NCBI RefSeq assembly: GCF_000520955.1
Contig: NZ_JACC01000025.1
Coordinates: forward strand, 1-64,000
Reading direction: 5' to 3'
Length of the DNA: 64,000 nt
Source: Aquimarina pacifica
Lineage (GTDB): Bacteria; Bacteroidota; Bacteroidia; Flavobacteriales; Flavobacteriaceae
Shown here: positions 45,150 to 54,815 of the stretch, in pieces
Numbering within the stretch: position 1 is the first letter of the stretch
Layout: each line of letters opens with the position of its first letter
Translations under genes and position numbers: made by a program
Notes under the pieces: generated by a model
What the model saw: only the letters and a program-made list of their open reading frames with translations
Told to the model about the DNA's origin: nothing
Database searches by the model: none

Positions 45150-46403
45150 CTATTTTGATTTTTTACTAAAACGATATACGTACCCAAAGTTGAGTTCAGA
45201 AAAATCTGCTTGTCCCAAATTGGCATTTATGCTTGCTCCGACAAAAAAGTTGTTTTTTGGAGACTTATACGTATTAAGTAAATAACACTTTACACCAAGT
45301 CGTGATGATATTGTTCTTTTTACCTCATAGTACCAATCTAATTCTCCCAATACATATTCACCTGTATACAATAATTCTCCTTGACTAAGCTGCCAATCTA
45401 TTTTGTAAAACGGTTTATACACATTGAGTCCCATATCAAACTCTATACCCACATGCCCCATAAAAACTTCTGAACTCACAAAAAAACCATAGTTACTTGC
45501 ATACACGATAGGTTTTTCTATAAAAAATGGCACTTGCTCTTTAACAAGATCTCCTTCATTCTTTATATAATCGTAGTATTGCTCATAGAATCGTCCGTAA
45601 AAACCAACCCCTAATTTGAAGATTTTATTAATTACTTTACCCATCGACATTGCAAAAGAATACACCTCTTTTTTATCATTATATACTTCTGAAAGGACAT
45701 TCTGACCAATACCACTTCGAAAAGAAAAATAGGTTTGTGAAGATTTGACGCGTGTATTTTGTACCACTGACTGATTTTCTGGGGACAGGTAACTAGTATT
45801 TCCTAATAGAGAAGAAGCACTTACAGAAAATGAATTAAGTCCTTGATTAGGCAATAAAGTATGACCATTAGAATGATGTGTATAGCCAAGTCCAAGCCTC
45901 CATTGAGATGACTTTTTAACCAAAACATCGTAATAAATAAAGGATTTGAAAGACCAGTTAAAACTTGTTGTAATTCCCTTATTAAAAGGGTTTGTGTCCA
46001 TATTATATTTTGTATCAATATAAGAAGCACCAAAACCGGTATTAAGATGCAGTCTGTTTGTTTTTTTAGAAAATAAGCCTACTTCTAAAAAAGGAAGCAA
46101 TGTATACGCAATACCAACTTTATCAATATTACCAAAGTCAGTAACTCCGAGTGAAATACCCGTCTTAGGAATTCCAAATCTAGAAGACCACTGTTCATCT
46201 ATCCTTTGATTATTTACCCCTAAACTTACAAAAAGAGATTTCTGTAATTTAGTTTCTGGAAAACCCGTATTCGCTTCCATTGTTTTTCCAAATAAAAACT
46301 CTGGAGCAATGAATAAAGAATTTTTAGTTTTAGTATCTAGTTGTTGTGCATATACTTGTAACCCGACAAAAAAAATAATCGAATAAAATCTAATTTTTGG
46401 CAT
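45150..46403 (-). CDS. Outer-membrane acyloxyacyl hydrolase (PagL-like)
   Basis: A 417-residue predicted outer-membrane beta-barrel with signal peptide (ending VYAQ). The GYTHHSNGH motif gives His176/Ser178, the spacing of the PagL catalytic pair (H-x-S), followed by NQGLNSF, as in the lipid A 3-O-deacylase/acyloxyacyl hydrolase family. It may remove an acyl chain from lipopolysaccharide. The protein is about twice the length of Pseudomonas PagL, so extra barrel strands or a second domain are likely. Confidence 0.75.
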   Translation of the reverse strand: MPKIRFYSIIFFVGLQVYAQQLDTKTKNSLFIAPEFLFGKTMEANTGFPETKLQKSLFVSLGVNNQRIDEQWSSRFGIPKTGISLGVTDFGNIDKVGIAYTLLPFLEVGLFSKKTNRLHLNTGFGASYIDTKYNMDTNPFNKGITTSFNWSFKSFIYYDVLVKKSSQWRLGLGYTHHSNGHTLLPNQGLNSFSVSASSLLGNTSYLSPENQSVVQNTRVKSSQTYFSFRSGIGQNVLSEVYNDKKEVYSFAMSMGKVINKIFKLGVGFYGRFYEQYYDYIKNEGDLVKEQVPFFIEKPIVYASNYGFFVSSEVFMGHVGIEFDMGLNVYKPFYKIDWQLSQGELLYTGEYVLGELDWYYEVKRTISSRLGVKCYLLNTYKSPKNNFFVGASINANLGQADFSELNFGYVYRFSKKSK

Positions 46404-46721
46404 CTATTTAGTTTACCCGACGGTTATATCACTTTTCAACATCCCATAATCCTTATAGTTATAGTATCCTACTCAATAAAGATCATTATTGTTTATTCTT
46501 TGCCGGAAACTCCAAAATAAATGAATTTTAATTAATTTTTAACATTTTTGATTAAAAAACATAAATAAGCAGCATGTCGATATCTTAACGTACATAACTA
46601 AAAAATGTGCGAATTTTGTACCTACGTACTACCATGAGGACGAACTACTGCCCCATTAATAATCAAGTAATACAAATATTTTTAGCGATTACTATTGAGA
46701 AAAATACTATAACAACATTCT
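46404..46721. other. 318-bp intergenic region
   Basis: It should contain the promoter of the PagL-like gene (minus strand). A 44-codon plus-strand frame beginning at the ATG near 46633 runs into the next gene on the opposite strand and has no features; I do not count it. Confidence 0.3.
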
Positions 46722-47027
46722 TTATCTATCACTCATATCCTCAATACTTCCTACAATATCCTTATTAGCAACATTAGGAACATCAATATTGGGGGCTTCT
46801 CCTGCATCATCATCTTCAAAACTTTGCATAGTATCCGAAAGACGTTTACTTATTTTTACCAAATAAATAGTGTCCTCAGTTTTTACTTCTACCGCTTCTA
46901 TTGCCTCATTATACTGATTTCTGAAAGAGACAATATCACTATCATAGTAGCCATCAGGAAATTTTTCAACCAAAAGACTTAGGATGTCTTTGTTTAATTT
47001 TTTAAAATCAACAATTACTCTTCTCAT
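46722..47027 (-). CDS. Conserved hypothetical acidic protein
   Basis: A 101-residue cytoplasmic protein (MRRVIVDFKKLNKDILSLLVEKF at the start in outline, then PDGYYDSDIVSFRN and AIEAVEVKTEDTIYLVKISKRL). Its C-terminal third is Asp/Glu-rich. Codon use and the clean start suggest a real gene; I recognise no domain. It is a lone gene between two intergenic gaps. Confidence 0.6.
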   Translation of the reverse strand: MRRVIVDFKKLNKDILSLLVEKFPDGYYDSDIVSFRNQYNEAIEAVEVKTEDTIYLVKISKRLSDTMQSFEDDDAGEAPNIDVPNVANKDIVGSIEDMSDR

Positions 47028-47461
47028 GGATTTATAGATTTAGTTATGCATATATTCTACACGCCATGCGACATATGTTTCATAGCGTTACATTACAACA
47101 CTAACAGTGGGGAAATAAGATCGTATACCCCAAGTAGTTTTTAACAGGGTTCTGAATCACTTCATTGAGAAAAATCCGTATACAATTGTAGTTAAAAAAA
47201 ATGAGAAAATTAAAAAAACAACTTCAAAAATTTTATTATTTATTGACTTTTTTACTTGTCAAAAAACAACTTTCATGACAACCAAACATCTTCATAAACA
47301 AAAACTTAAGTCAGCCGCACCTTTTCTTGTTATACTTTTTACAACATAGAAATTTTGGTAGGTTTTTAATATCCATTAAAAAAGAAAAAATAGTTGTGTA
47401 TGCAAAAGAAAGGACGTTCTTAACTTATTAAACTAATACTAGAAACAGATTCTCAATAAAT
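47028..47461. other. 434-bp intergenic region
   Basis: AT-rich noncoding DNA. TTGAC-N10-GTCAA around 47243-47262 is a small inverted repeat. A 24-codon frame from 47275 has no support. Otherwise nothing found. Confidence 0.3.
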
Positions 47462-48028
47462 CTATGTGGTATATTTTCTAACCAAAAACGCATGTAATTT
47501 GTAAGCACCAAGCCCTAGTAACATTCCTATAGCCATACCAGTAATAACATCTCCAGGATAATGAACTCCTACATATATTCTACTATAGCTAACAATTATA
47601 GACCAAACCACCATAAACGGGAATATAAATTTAAGATGCTTCTGAAGAGCTAGACCTGTAAAAAAAGCTAAAGCCATAGAGCTAGCGGCATGACCTGAGA
47701 AGTATCCATGTCTACCACAACGCTCTGCAATAAAACGTGTCAGATCGGATACCCCGTCGGCTCGGCAAGGGCGGGGTCTCATAAATAGTACGTTTTTGAA
47801 CAAATTAGATAATTGATCTGTTGCAGTAATTAATAATGCCACAGTAACCAAAGTAATTACTGTACCTTTGATCCCAAAGTATTTATAGAAAAAGTATAAT
47901 AATAATAAATATAGTGGTATTTGATAGAATTTATCGGTCATAAATAACCAGAATCCATCCCATGATGAAGTTCCTAAATTATTGAGATAAATAAAAAGAT
48001 CCTTATCGAATTGTATTAACTCTTCCAT
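47462..48028 (-). CDS. PAP2-family membrane phosphatase
   Basis: A 188-residue integral membrane phosphatase with the three PAP2 motifs: KNVLFMRPRP (C1), SGHA (C2) and SRIYVGVHYPGDV (C3), in a four- to six-helix protein. Members dephosphorylate undecaprenyl pyrophosphate, phosphatidylglycerophosphate or lipid A; substrate undetermined. It follows a small hypothetical gene by 19 bp and is probably cotranscribed with it. Confidence 0.92.
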   Translation of the reverse strand: MEELIQFDKDLFIYLNNLGTSSWDGFWLFMTDKFYQIPLYLLLLYFFYKYFGIKGTVITLVTVALLITATDQLSNLFKNVLFMRPRPCRADGVSDLTRFIAERCGRHGYFSGHAASSMALAFFTGLALQKHLKFIFPFMVVWSIIVSYSRIYVGVHYPGDVITGMAIGMLLGLGAYKLHAFLVRKYTT

Positions 48029-48047
48029 GACAAAAATTTAAAGTTTT

Positions 48048-48275
48048 TTACTTGTCGTAACGCTCTATCTCACGGTCATAAAAATCATTAGCCGCCTTCA
48101 AAAGATTTTCGGTCTCTTCTAATAATTCACTCTCTTCATTTTTATCAAATTCTTCTAACCATTCTACCTCATCGTTTGCCAAGTTAATAATACATCGAGG
48201 AAATTCAGTATGAATAATAAAGATATCATCAGGATAGTCAGTGTTATCCCCTAGCAAGAATTTTGGAAAGTCCAT
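48048..48275 (-). CDS. Small acidic conserved protein
   Basis: A 75-residue cytoplasmic protein (MDFPKFLLGDNTDYPDDIFIIHTEFPRCII in outline) with a strongly acidic helical C-terminus (EWLEEFDKNEESELLEE). It resembles small conserved flavobacterial proteins of unknown function. It precedes the PAP2 gene by 19 bp. A TACCTTTG -7 box lies 25 bp upstream. Confidence 0.65.
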   Translation of the reverse strand: MDFPKFLLGDNTDYPDDIFIIHTEFPRCIINLANDEVEWLEEFDKNEESELLEETENLLKAANDFYDREIERYDK

Positions 48276-48300
48276 AAAAACGTATAAAAATATTAGATGC

Positions 48301-48308
48301 CAAAGGTA
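48301..48308 (-). promoter_or_regulatory. Candidate -7 box for the small gene and PAP2 gene
   Basis: TACCTTTG on the minus strand, exact TAnnTTTG, 25 bp before the ATG at 48275. No TTG box at standard spacing. Confidence 0.4.
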
Positions 48309-48354
48309 CTATCTTTTCAGAAACATTAGAATATTCAGCCTCTATATTATCACA

Positions 48355-49437
48355 CTACTCTATTTTTATCTCTACTCTATTATTTGATTCTGGATCTAGA
48401 TTAGAACCCGCAGTAACAATAGGAGCTGTATTTCCTGCACTGATTACTTCGATCAAAGATTCATCAATACCCTTTTCTACAAAATACTTTTTTACATTGC
48501 TAGCCCTCACTGCAGACATTATTTCGTTCTCAAAAGTAGATCCTGCATCATCAGCATGTCCTGTTATTTTTACAGAAGCAACCTTAAAGACTTGTATATA
48601 TTGAATATAAGAGTCTAACAACTTTTGGATTTCTGGATAGGCTTCGCTCTCTCCGACAAGAAACTCTACAGGTGAAAAATCAAGTGCCATATTACACACT
48701 TGACTCGGAGTAAAATTCTTATTACTCCTCATTTCCATAAGTAATACATCATCAATAAAATAATAAGCAGTATCAAATCCTCCTCCTTTTACCGATTTTC
48801 CTTTGGGAGCATCTGAAAAATATCCTAAAGAAATATATTTTTCTGTTCCTTTTGCTTTATACACTCCACAAACTTTTGCCCAACCTTTTGTATCACAAAT
48901 TAATTTTGAAGATGAAATATTAAGCGGAAATTTTGAAGTACTTGTTATTTTTGGTCTTCTTGCCGTAAAGTACGATCCTATTGAAGATGTACAAGAATTA
49001 GAGACTCCCTCTGATAAAGAAACATACATATGAAAATAATAATATTTACCCGCAGAAAGCGGACGTTTCAATTGAGCTGTAATTCCTTCTTTATAAGGAC
49101 CTCCTGCGATATACATCCCTACCTTCCCTTCTCCTGTTCTCGGTTCTTGTGCTCCGAATTGCTTCAGGAAATTAGGCGCTTTATGTATAAATCTCACATC
49201 ACTAACATTAGGATGATAAGCGTCAGGCGAATTGATTGTTGCCTTCCAGTCTTTCATGACTCCAAAATTCTGCATCTCCATATCTAGCCTTCTCACAGCT
49301 GAATTCGTAGTTTCAAAACTTGGATTTGGAATCAGGTTTTGTTGCTGACTATGAATAAAATTTTGACTTTGTACACCTTGAATTGTTAACGCGGCTAATA
49401 TAAGTAGCAAGCAAAATTTAGAATTTGGGAATCTCAT
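48355..49437 (-). CDS. OmpA-domain outer-membrane protein
   Basis: A 360-residue exported protein (signal peptide ending TIQGVQSQ). Residues about 30-235 form a beta-sandwich like carbohydrate- or ligand-binding modules, with the frequent opening NLIPNPSFE. Residues about 245-360 form an OmpA domain that binds peptidoglycan (KITGHADDAGSTFEN ... SAVRASNVKKYFVEKGI ... ESNNRVEIKIE). It links a surface or periplasmic binding module to the wall. A near-consensus promoter lies 22 bp upstream. Confidence 0.88.
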   Translation of the reverse strand: MRFPNSKFCLLLILAALTIQGVQSQNFIHSQQQNLIPNPSFETTNSAVRRLDMEMQNFGVMKDWKATINSPDAYHPNVSDVRFIHKAPNFLKQFGAQEPRTGEGKVGMYIAGGPYKEGITAQLKRPLSAGKYYYFHMYVSLSEGVSNSCTSSIGSYFTARRPKITSTSKFPLNISSSKLICDTKGWAKVCGVYKAKGTEKYISLGYFSDAPKGKSVKGGGFDTAYYFIDDVLLMEMRSNKNFTPSQVCNMALDFSPVEFLVGESEAYPEIQKLLDSYIQYIQVFKVASVKITGHADDAGSTFENEIMSAVRASNVKKYFVEKGIDESLIEVISAGNTAPIVTAGSNLDPESNNRVEIKIE

Positions 49438-49804
49438 ATTTTGTGATATATTTTTTTTAGAAAGATAATTAAATATTTGTTAATACCCAATAAACGTGCC
49501 AAGTGAATAAAACGTATTTCTATTGTTTCTAAATTTAAAAGTGGACCTTGAGATACTTCAAAAAAGTACAGGGATACGGACTATTTGGTAGCTAATTTTT
49601 ATCAAAAAAAGCTTGTAATACATATTCAATAACAACTACCAGATACATACAATTTGATCAGGTAATTAATTGCATTAAAACCTTTTTAACCTTAACACAC
49701 AAAAAACCTATACTTACATTTCTCAAAAACAACCACTTACAAATTGAATTTAAAAACTGTATCTAGTTCCTCTCTATTAAACACGCAGTTTCTGCATAAC
49801 TAGG
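49438..49804. other. 367-bp intergenic region
   Basis: It holds the OmpA-gene promoter candidate near its left edge. No further gene, repeat or clear terminator for the MATE gene could be found. Confidence 0.3.
49460..49490 (-). promoter_or_regulatory. Candidate promoter of the OmpA-domain gene
   Basis: On the minus strand TTG (49490-49488), 20-bp spacer, TATCTTTC (49467-49460), one base from TAnnTTTG; 22 bp before the ATG. Confidence 0.5.
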
Positions 49805-51178
49805 TCATGCTTTGGTTACTATTAAGTTTTTGGTCAACTTATTAAATCTCATATAAAGCAATAAAGCCGAGGTAGAAAGCCCTGCAAGTAGTCCTATCCA
49901 AATACCTTCACTTTTATATGCTGTATGTAATCCTAAATAATAACTAATAGGAAACCCCACAATCCAATAGGCAATAAATGTTATCACGGTTGGTACTTTT
50001 ACATCTTGTAATCCTCGCAAAGCTCCCAAAACAACAACTTGTACTCCATCCGATATTTGAAACAGAGCCGCTATAATTAATAATTTAGCTGCAATACTAA
50101 CTACCTCGGTATTATCAGCGAGATTGTTAACATCATCAATATCTAAATAAATTTTAGGAAGTAATTGATTAAGAGTAACAAAAACAATTGCGAAAAAAGT
50201 AGAGATCAAAAAAGTTAGTAAAAAAGTCGACATTGCAATTCGTCTCAAATCTTTAAAATGTCTTAATCCTTTTTGATTTCCCACCCGAATCATCGAAGCA
50301 ACCCCCAACCCCATAGCTACCATAAAAGCCATAGAAGATAGGTTAAGTGCTATTTGATTGGCTGCTTGAGGGTTCTTTCCTAAAATACCTGATAGCCAAA
50401 TTGCAGATGTAAAAATAGCTACCTCAAAAAACATCTGTAAAGCCGATGGAAAACCAAGTGAAATTATTTTCTTTATGACTGCACTTTCTAGGACAAAAAA
50501 CTTAATACGCACCACATAATCTTTAGATTTTTCTTTTTTTCTGAGTAAAATCCATAAAAAAGCAAACATTACAAATCGTGAAATCAGAGTTCCTAATGCA
50601 GCTCCAACAATTCCCATTTGAGGGAATCCTAATTTCCCAAAAATCAACACATAATTTAATACAACGTTGACCACATTGGCAACTAACGTGGCATACATAG
50701 GGTATTTGGTCATTGATAAGCCATCAGAAAATTGTTTTAATGCTTGAAAACATATCAATGGTATTAATGAAAAAGCAACAAGATCTAAATAAGGTAGTGC
50801 TAATAGTACTACTTCTTCTGGTTGCCTCATTAAGTACATAAGCGGTTTTGCTAACAAAATCAGCACAAACAAGATAATTCCTAAAATAGTGCAGAGAAAT
50901 AACCCATGCTTAAAAACAGATTTTCCAGTTCTAAAATTACTTTCGCCATCTGCTTCTGCCACTAACGGAGTTATTGCTGTAGAAAACCCAATACCCAAAG
51001 ACATCGCTATAAACATAAAACTATTACCTAAAGAAACTGCTGCTAACTCTGCTGTTCCTAATTGCCCCACCATAATATTGTCGACAAGACCAACAAAAGT
51101 ATGTCCCAACATACCAAGCATTACTGGTGCTGCTAGTTGCAGATTATATCGAAACTCCTTAGTGTATTGCTGTAACAT
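49805..51178 (-). CDS. MATE-family multidrug exporter
   Basis: A 457-residue, 12-helix exporter of the multidrug and toxic compound extrusion family (NorM type): GQLGTAELAAVSLGNSFMF near the start and NQIALNLSSMAFMVAMGLG in the second half mark the two six-helix bundles. It would export cationic drugs or metabolites using Na+ or H+. Single gene with a TACCTTTG -7 box 20 bp upstream. Confidence 0.94.
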   Translation of the reverse strand: MLQQYTKEFRYNLQLAAPVMLGMLGHTFVGLVDNIMVGQLGTAELAAVSLGNSFMFIAMSLGIGFSTAITPLVAEADGESNFRTGKSVFKHGLFLCTILGIILFVLILLAKPLMYLMRQPEEVVLLALPYLDLVAFSLIPLICFQALKQFSDGLSMTKYPMYATLVANVVNVVLNYVLIFGKLGFPQMGIVGAALGTLISRFVMFAFLWILLRKKEKSKDYVVRIKFFVLESAVIKKIISLGFPSALQMFFEVAIFTSAIWLSGILGKNPQAANQIALNLSSMAFMVAMGLGVASMIRVGNQKGLRHFKDLRRIAMSTFLLTFLISTFFAIVFVTLNQLLPKIYLDIDDVNNLADNTEVVSIAAKLLIIAALFQISDGVQVVVLGALRGLQDVKVPTVITFIAYWIVGFPISYYLGLHTAYKSEGIWIGLLAGLSTSALLLYMRFNKLTKNLIVTKA

Positions 51179-51198
51179 TTTTGAGAATTATAAGATGG

Positions 51199-51206
51199 CA
51201 AAGGTA
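51199..51206 (-). promoter_or_regulatory. Candidate -7 box of the MATE gene
   Basis: TACCTTTG on the minus strand, exact TAnnTTTG, 20 bp before the ATG. TTG box not evident. Confidence 0.4.
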
Positions 51207-51280
51207 TTAGAACCTATGTAAATTAAATTATTCTTATCGTATATTTAACGTTATTAATCAGTGTTCTCAAACAAATAAAA

Positions 51281-51646
51281 ATGCCCGAAATAGAAAGTAA
51301 TACTTACTCAGACAAAAAAAGAAATAACACCAAAACATACCTCATCGTAACTACCTCTATTTTGGGGTTTCTTGTTCTTCCTTCCCTACCAGTCATTATG
51401 ATGTCTCCCATGATGTTCGATAGTACCGGTTCTGATGATAGTATTGCAACTATCATTTTGGTGCTCTGCCTTATACTGTATCCTTTTATTGTAGTACTTG
51501 GTATTGCAGGTTCATGGATCTTATTTTCTAAAAAAAAATATTTTCTCGCAACAATTTTTGCTAGCCTACCAATTGTAGATATTATGGTAGGAATCTTGGC
51601 CATTATTTATATCAGCGTATTTTGTGACGGCAGCTTTGTATGCTAA
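51281..51646 (+). CDS. Small multi-pass membrane protein
   Basis: A 121-residue protein with a polar N-terminus (about 20 residues) and three predicted membrane helices (about 21-44, 53-82 and 88-115), ending in DGSFVC. No family recognised. It stands alone on the plus strand between two minus-strand genes. Confidence 0.6.
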   Translation: MPEIESNTYSDKKRNNTKTYLIVTTSILGFLVLPSLPVIMMSPMMFDSTGSDDSIATIILVLCLILYPFIVVLGIAGSWILFSKKKYFLATIFASLPIVDIMVGILAIIYISVFCDGSFVC

Positions 51647-51730
51647 AGAGAATACAACATTATTTTTTGCTTCACATTTTACAGTTCATATGACAAACTA
51701 TTTGAGTAATTAGCATTCTATGTACTAACA

Positions 51731-53119
51731 TCACTTAACTCCGTACTTATCAAAAAGATATACCAAACTAGACATCGTAGCGGCTCCCAATTCTAGTTCT
51801 CGTTTATTTATTGCATCAAAGGTATCGTTCTTAGCATGATGATAATCAAAATATCTTTGAGAATCTGGTCGTAATCCTGCAAGCACATTACCATCTTTTT
51901 TTAGAGGTCTCACATCTGCTCCACTATATCCTTTGGCAAAGTAATGAATAAGATAAGGTTCAAACAGGGGTTTCCAGCTATGAATCTGCGCCAAGTTATT
52001 GTCATCACAATTAAAAGAGAATCCTCTTGGGGTAAATCCGCCAGCATCACTTTCTAGAGCAAACACATGGTTCTCCCCTTTACTTTTAGCTTTCTCTGCA
52101 TATTTCTTACCTCCTCGTAACCCATTTTCTTCATTCATAAATAAAACAACACGAATTGATCTTTTTGGTGTATATCCAATCTCCTTAAACAACCTAAGAA
52201 CCTCCATTGACTGCACAACCCCTGCTCCATCATCATGAGCACCATCGCCCAGATCCCAAGAATCTAAATGCCCTCCTACTACCATATATTCGTTTGGATA
52301 TTCGCTTCCTGTTATTTGACCAATAACATTGAAAGATTCGACATCTTTCCATGAACGACAATTCATATTAAACTGAAACTTAATCTCTGGATTTAGCTTG
52401 AGCATACCGCTCAAAAGGTCAGCACCATTAGTACTTATAGCAGCCGCAGGAATTTTGTTTTCATTTTTGAGATCCCCGTAACTCATTGAGCCCGTATGCG
52501 GAAAATCATCTAATCTAAGGTTCATTGAGCGTACAATAACGCCAATTGCACCATATTTAGCAGCTTCTGCTGCACCAGAATATCGTTGATCGACGCAGCC
52601 CCCATATGCTCTAAATGTTTCTATCAAATCTGGTTGCATTGGACGATTGAAAAACACAATTTTACCCTTAATTTGTTCAGCCCCTAATTTTTTTAAATCT
52701 TCTAATCCCTTTACCTCTATCAAAGAGGCCTTAAGCCCTCCGATAGGTGTTGGTACAGATCCTCCCAAGGCACATATAGGAACGTTTGTTGTAACTCCCG
52801 GAGCAGTTTCTATAAAAGCAAATTCTGTTACTCCTCGAGTCCATTTGGGTACCATTACCGACTGTAACCATACCTTGTCAATCCCTAATTCTTCTAACTC
52901 TTTCTTTCCCCATTCTACGGCTTTTTGAGCATTTAATGACCCAGATAGTCGTCCTCCTATTTGATTAGAAAGGTAATCTAACCACTCATAACTTTTACCA
53001 TTGACCAATGCATTGGTGTATATTTTTTTTAAAATTACCGAATCGTTTTTCAGATCACTTTGAGAAAAACAATTTAATGATATACATATAATGACGGTCA
53101 GAATTATGTTCTTTGACAT
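51731..53119 (-). CDS. M28-family zinc peptidase (carboxypeptidase Q-like)
   Basis: A 462-residue exported aminopeptidase/carboxypeptidase (signal peptide ending NCFSQ). A PA domain (about 110-245) is inserted before the catalytic domain. Dinuclear-zinc ligands are His in GGHLDSWD, Asp in DGAHDDGAG and Glu in MNEENGLRGG. It probably degrades imported or secreted peptides in the periplasm. It is 18 bp downstream of the PPK2 gene, so the two may be cotranscribed. Confidence 0.93.
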   Translation of the reverse strand: MSKNIILTVIICISLNCFSQSDLKNDSVILKKIYTNALVNGKSYEWLDYLSNQIGGRLSGSLNAQKAVEWGKKELEELGIDKVWLQSVMVPKWTRGVTEFAFIETAPGVTTNVPICALGGSVPTPIGGLKASLIEVKGLEDLKKLGAEQIKGKIVFFNRPMQPDLIETFRAYGGCVDQRYSGAAEAAKYGAIGVIVRSMNLRLDDFPHTGSMSYGDLKNENKIPAAAISTNGADLLSGMLKLNPEIKFQFNMNCRSWKDVESFNVIGQITGSEYPNEYMVVGGHLDSWDLGDGAHDDGAGVVQSMEVLRLFKEIGYTPKRSIRVVLFMNEENGLRGGKKYAEKAKSKGENHVFALESDAGGFTPRGFSFNCDDNNLAQIHSWKPLFEPYLIHYFAKGYSGADVRPLKKDGNVLAGLRPDSQRYFDYHHAKNDTFDAINKRELELGAATMSSLVYLFDKYGVK

Positions 53120-53137
53120 ATATTTATAGGGTTTTCT

Positions 53138-54016
53138 TTATTCGTTTTCTAATTGTTCTTTGTATAAATCAATATTTGATTTTGTTTTATCATCTAATTC
53201 AGGTTCCTGAATATCATCGTACTTTTTTAAGGTATCAAAAATTATTTTTGCGACGGTATACCTTGCTACAGGCTTACTATCAGCAGGAATAACATACCAA
53301 GGAGCATGTGTAACAGATGTTCTGTTAATGGCATCCTCATAATAAGATTGATACTGATCCCATAGCTTACGCTCTTTTAAATCTCCAGATGAAAACTTCC
53401 AGTTTTTTTCTTGCTTTTCTAATCGACGCAGCAATCTGTTTTTTTGCTCTTCTTTTGATAAATGAAGGTAAAATTTATAGATCAATGTGCCATTAGCCGC
53501 AATATGCTTCTCAAAATTGAGTATTTGCTCAAAACGCTTATCCCAAAAATCTTCATTAACATCATCTACAGTATTTATATGAGGGATATTTTCTCCGAGA
53601 ATATATTCAGGATGTACTCTAGTTACTAATACATTCTCATAATGCGTCCTATTAAAGACGCCAAACTTACCTCTTTGTGGCAATGCAATATAATGTCTCC
53701 ATAAATAATCATGACCAAGCTCTAATGGTGTTGGGACCTTGAAACTATGAACCACAACTCCTCTTACATTAAAATCTTTAAAGACTTCTCTGATTAAACT
53801 ATCTTTACCAGAGGTATCCATACCTTGCAGGCAAACCAATACTGCATACTTACCATGAGCATATAACGTATCCTGAAGTTTTCCTAACTTCTCTCGAACG
53901 TCTTCGAGCTCCTTTTCTATTTTCTTTTCGCTCTCATTAAGGTCTAATATTGTAGGGATCTCAGATAATTTTATAGTAGTTGATACTTTAAAATCGTTGT
54001 GGTTTATTTCCTTCAT
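53138..54016 (-). CDS. ppk2: Polyphosphate kinase 2 family protein
   Basis: A 292-residue kinase that transfers phosphate between polyphosphate and nucleotides. Walker A is G-MDTSGKDS, the lid has the FNRTHYENVLVTRVHP segment and the Walker B-like region is in the RGVVVHSFKVPTP stretch. The single-domain length fits class I or III PPK2, which phosphorylate NDPs or NMPs. It precedes the M28 peptidase by 18 bp. Confidence 0.93.
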   Translation of the reverse strand: MKEINHNDFKVSTTIKLSEIPTILDLNESEKKIEKELEDVREKLGKLQDTLYAHGKYAVLVCLQGMDTSGKDSLIREVFKDFNVRGVVVHSFKVPTPLELGHDYLWRHYIALPQRGKFGVFNRTHYENVLVTRVHPEYILGENIPHINTVDDVNEDFWDKRFEQILNFEKHIAANGTLIYKFYLHLSKEEQKNRLLRRLEKQEKNWKFSSGDLKERKLWDQYQSYYEDAINRTSVTHAPWYVIPADSKPVARYTVAKIIFDTLKKYDDIQEPELDDKTKSNIDLYKEQLENE

Positions 54017-54112
54017 AGTGCAGATTTGTGATACTTTGTATTTGTCTCCGAAAGATACTAAAGTTTTCTGTGTACAGAAGAAATAGGTATTTACACTTTA
54101 TAATTATACCTA

Positions 54113-54643
54113 TTAGTTGTAAAAATCATAACTGAACCCTATCAAGAATGTATGATATCTTGAGCCTAAACTTTTGACATTAAGCTCTCCAAATATATGT
54201 ATAGGGTCAGAAAGTTGATGTAATGCCCTTATCTTTATTTGCGCTCCATGTATCATACCTCCTGTCTGTAAACTTAGAAAGGCATCATCCTCAAAAAACT
54301 CAAAATCATTAGCATCATTACCTACATAACCAATACCCGCTGTTATCGTAGTGGGGTACCAATTGAATAAAATTAAATTAACCCCTAAGGCAAATTCATT
54401 ATAACCTTCATATTCTTGATTTTCTTTATTCGAAGTGATGGCCAAGGATCGATTATATTCTGCCATAAAAGTTGTTGAACAATTAAAAGCATATTCTATT
54501 CTTAAACCAAGTCCAAACTCCTTTTCTTCACCAAAGTTTTTTGACGCCACCAGACCATAATTCATAGCACCTATATCATATTGCGCATAAGAAACATAGC
54601 CACTACACCATAGCAACATCAACAAAAATATTCTTCTCATCAT
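54113..54643 (-). CDS. Outer-membrane beta-barrel protein, small
   Basis: A 176-residue exported protein (signal peptide MMRRIFLLMLLWCSGYVSYAQ in outline) whose alternating strands (GLGLRIEYAFNCSTTFMAEYN ... EFALGVNLILFNWYP ... YHTFLIGFSYDFYN, each in outline) fit an eight-stranded barrel. The frame extends 39 bp upstream, but the signal peptide begins at 54643. Function unknown. Confidence 0.75.
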   Translation of the reverse strand: MMRRIFLLMLLWCSGYVSYAQYDIGAMNYGLVASKNFGEEKEFGLGLRIEYAFNCSTTFMAEYNRSLAITSNKENQEYEGYNEFALGVNLILFNWYPTTITAGIGYVGNDANDFEFFEDDAFLSLQTGGMIHGAQIKIRALHQLSDPIHIFGELNVKSLGSRYHTFLIGFSYDFYN

Positions 54644-54815
54644 CTTTTTATTAATTCGAAGTGTTTCTAGTAAGTCGCACATTAGATATTAATACTTACA
54701 ACCTCTGGTCAAACCTACAAACAAAAGCTATAAAAGGTAAAAATCAGTGATTTTTCATAATCCATGGTACTGCTACCTTTTTTTTAGAAAAAGATAATCT
54801 ACAGACACAATTATA

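Noticed and set aside
46633..46767. 44-codon plus-strand frame starting MRTNYC
   Set aside because: It runs into an opposite gene and has no domain, promoter or conservation evidence.
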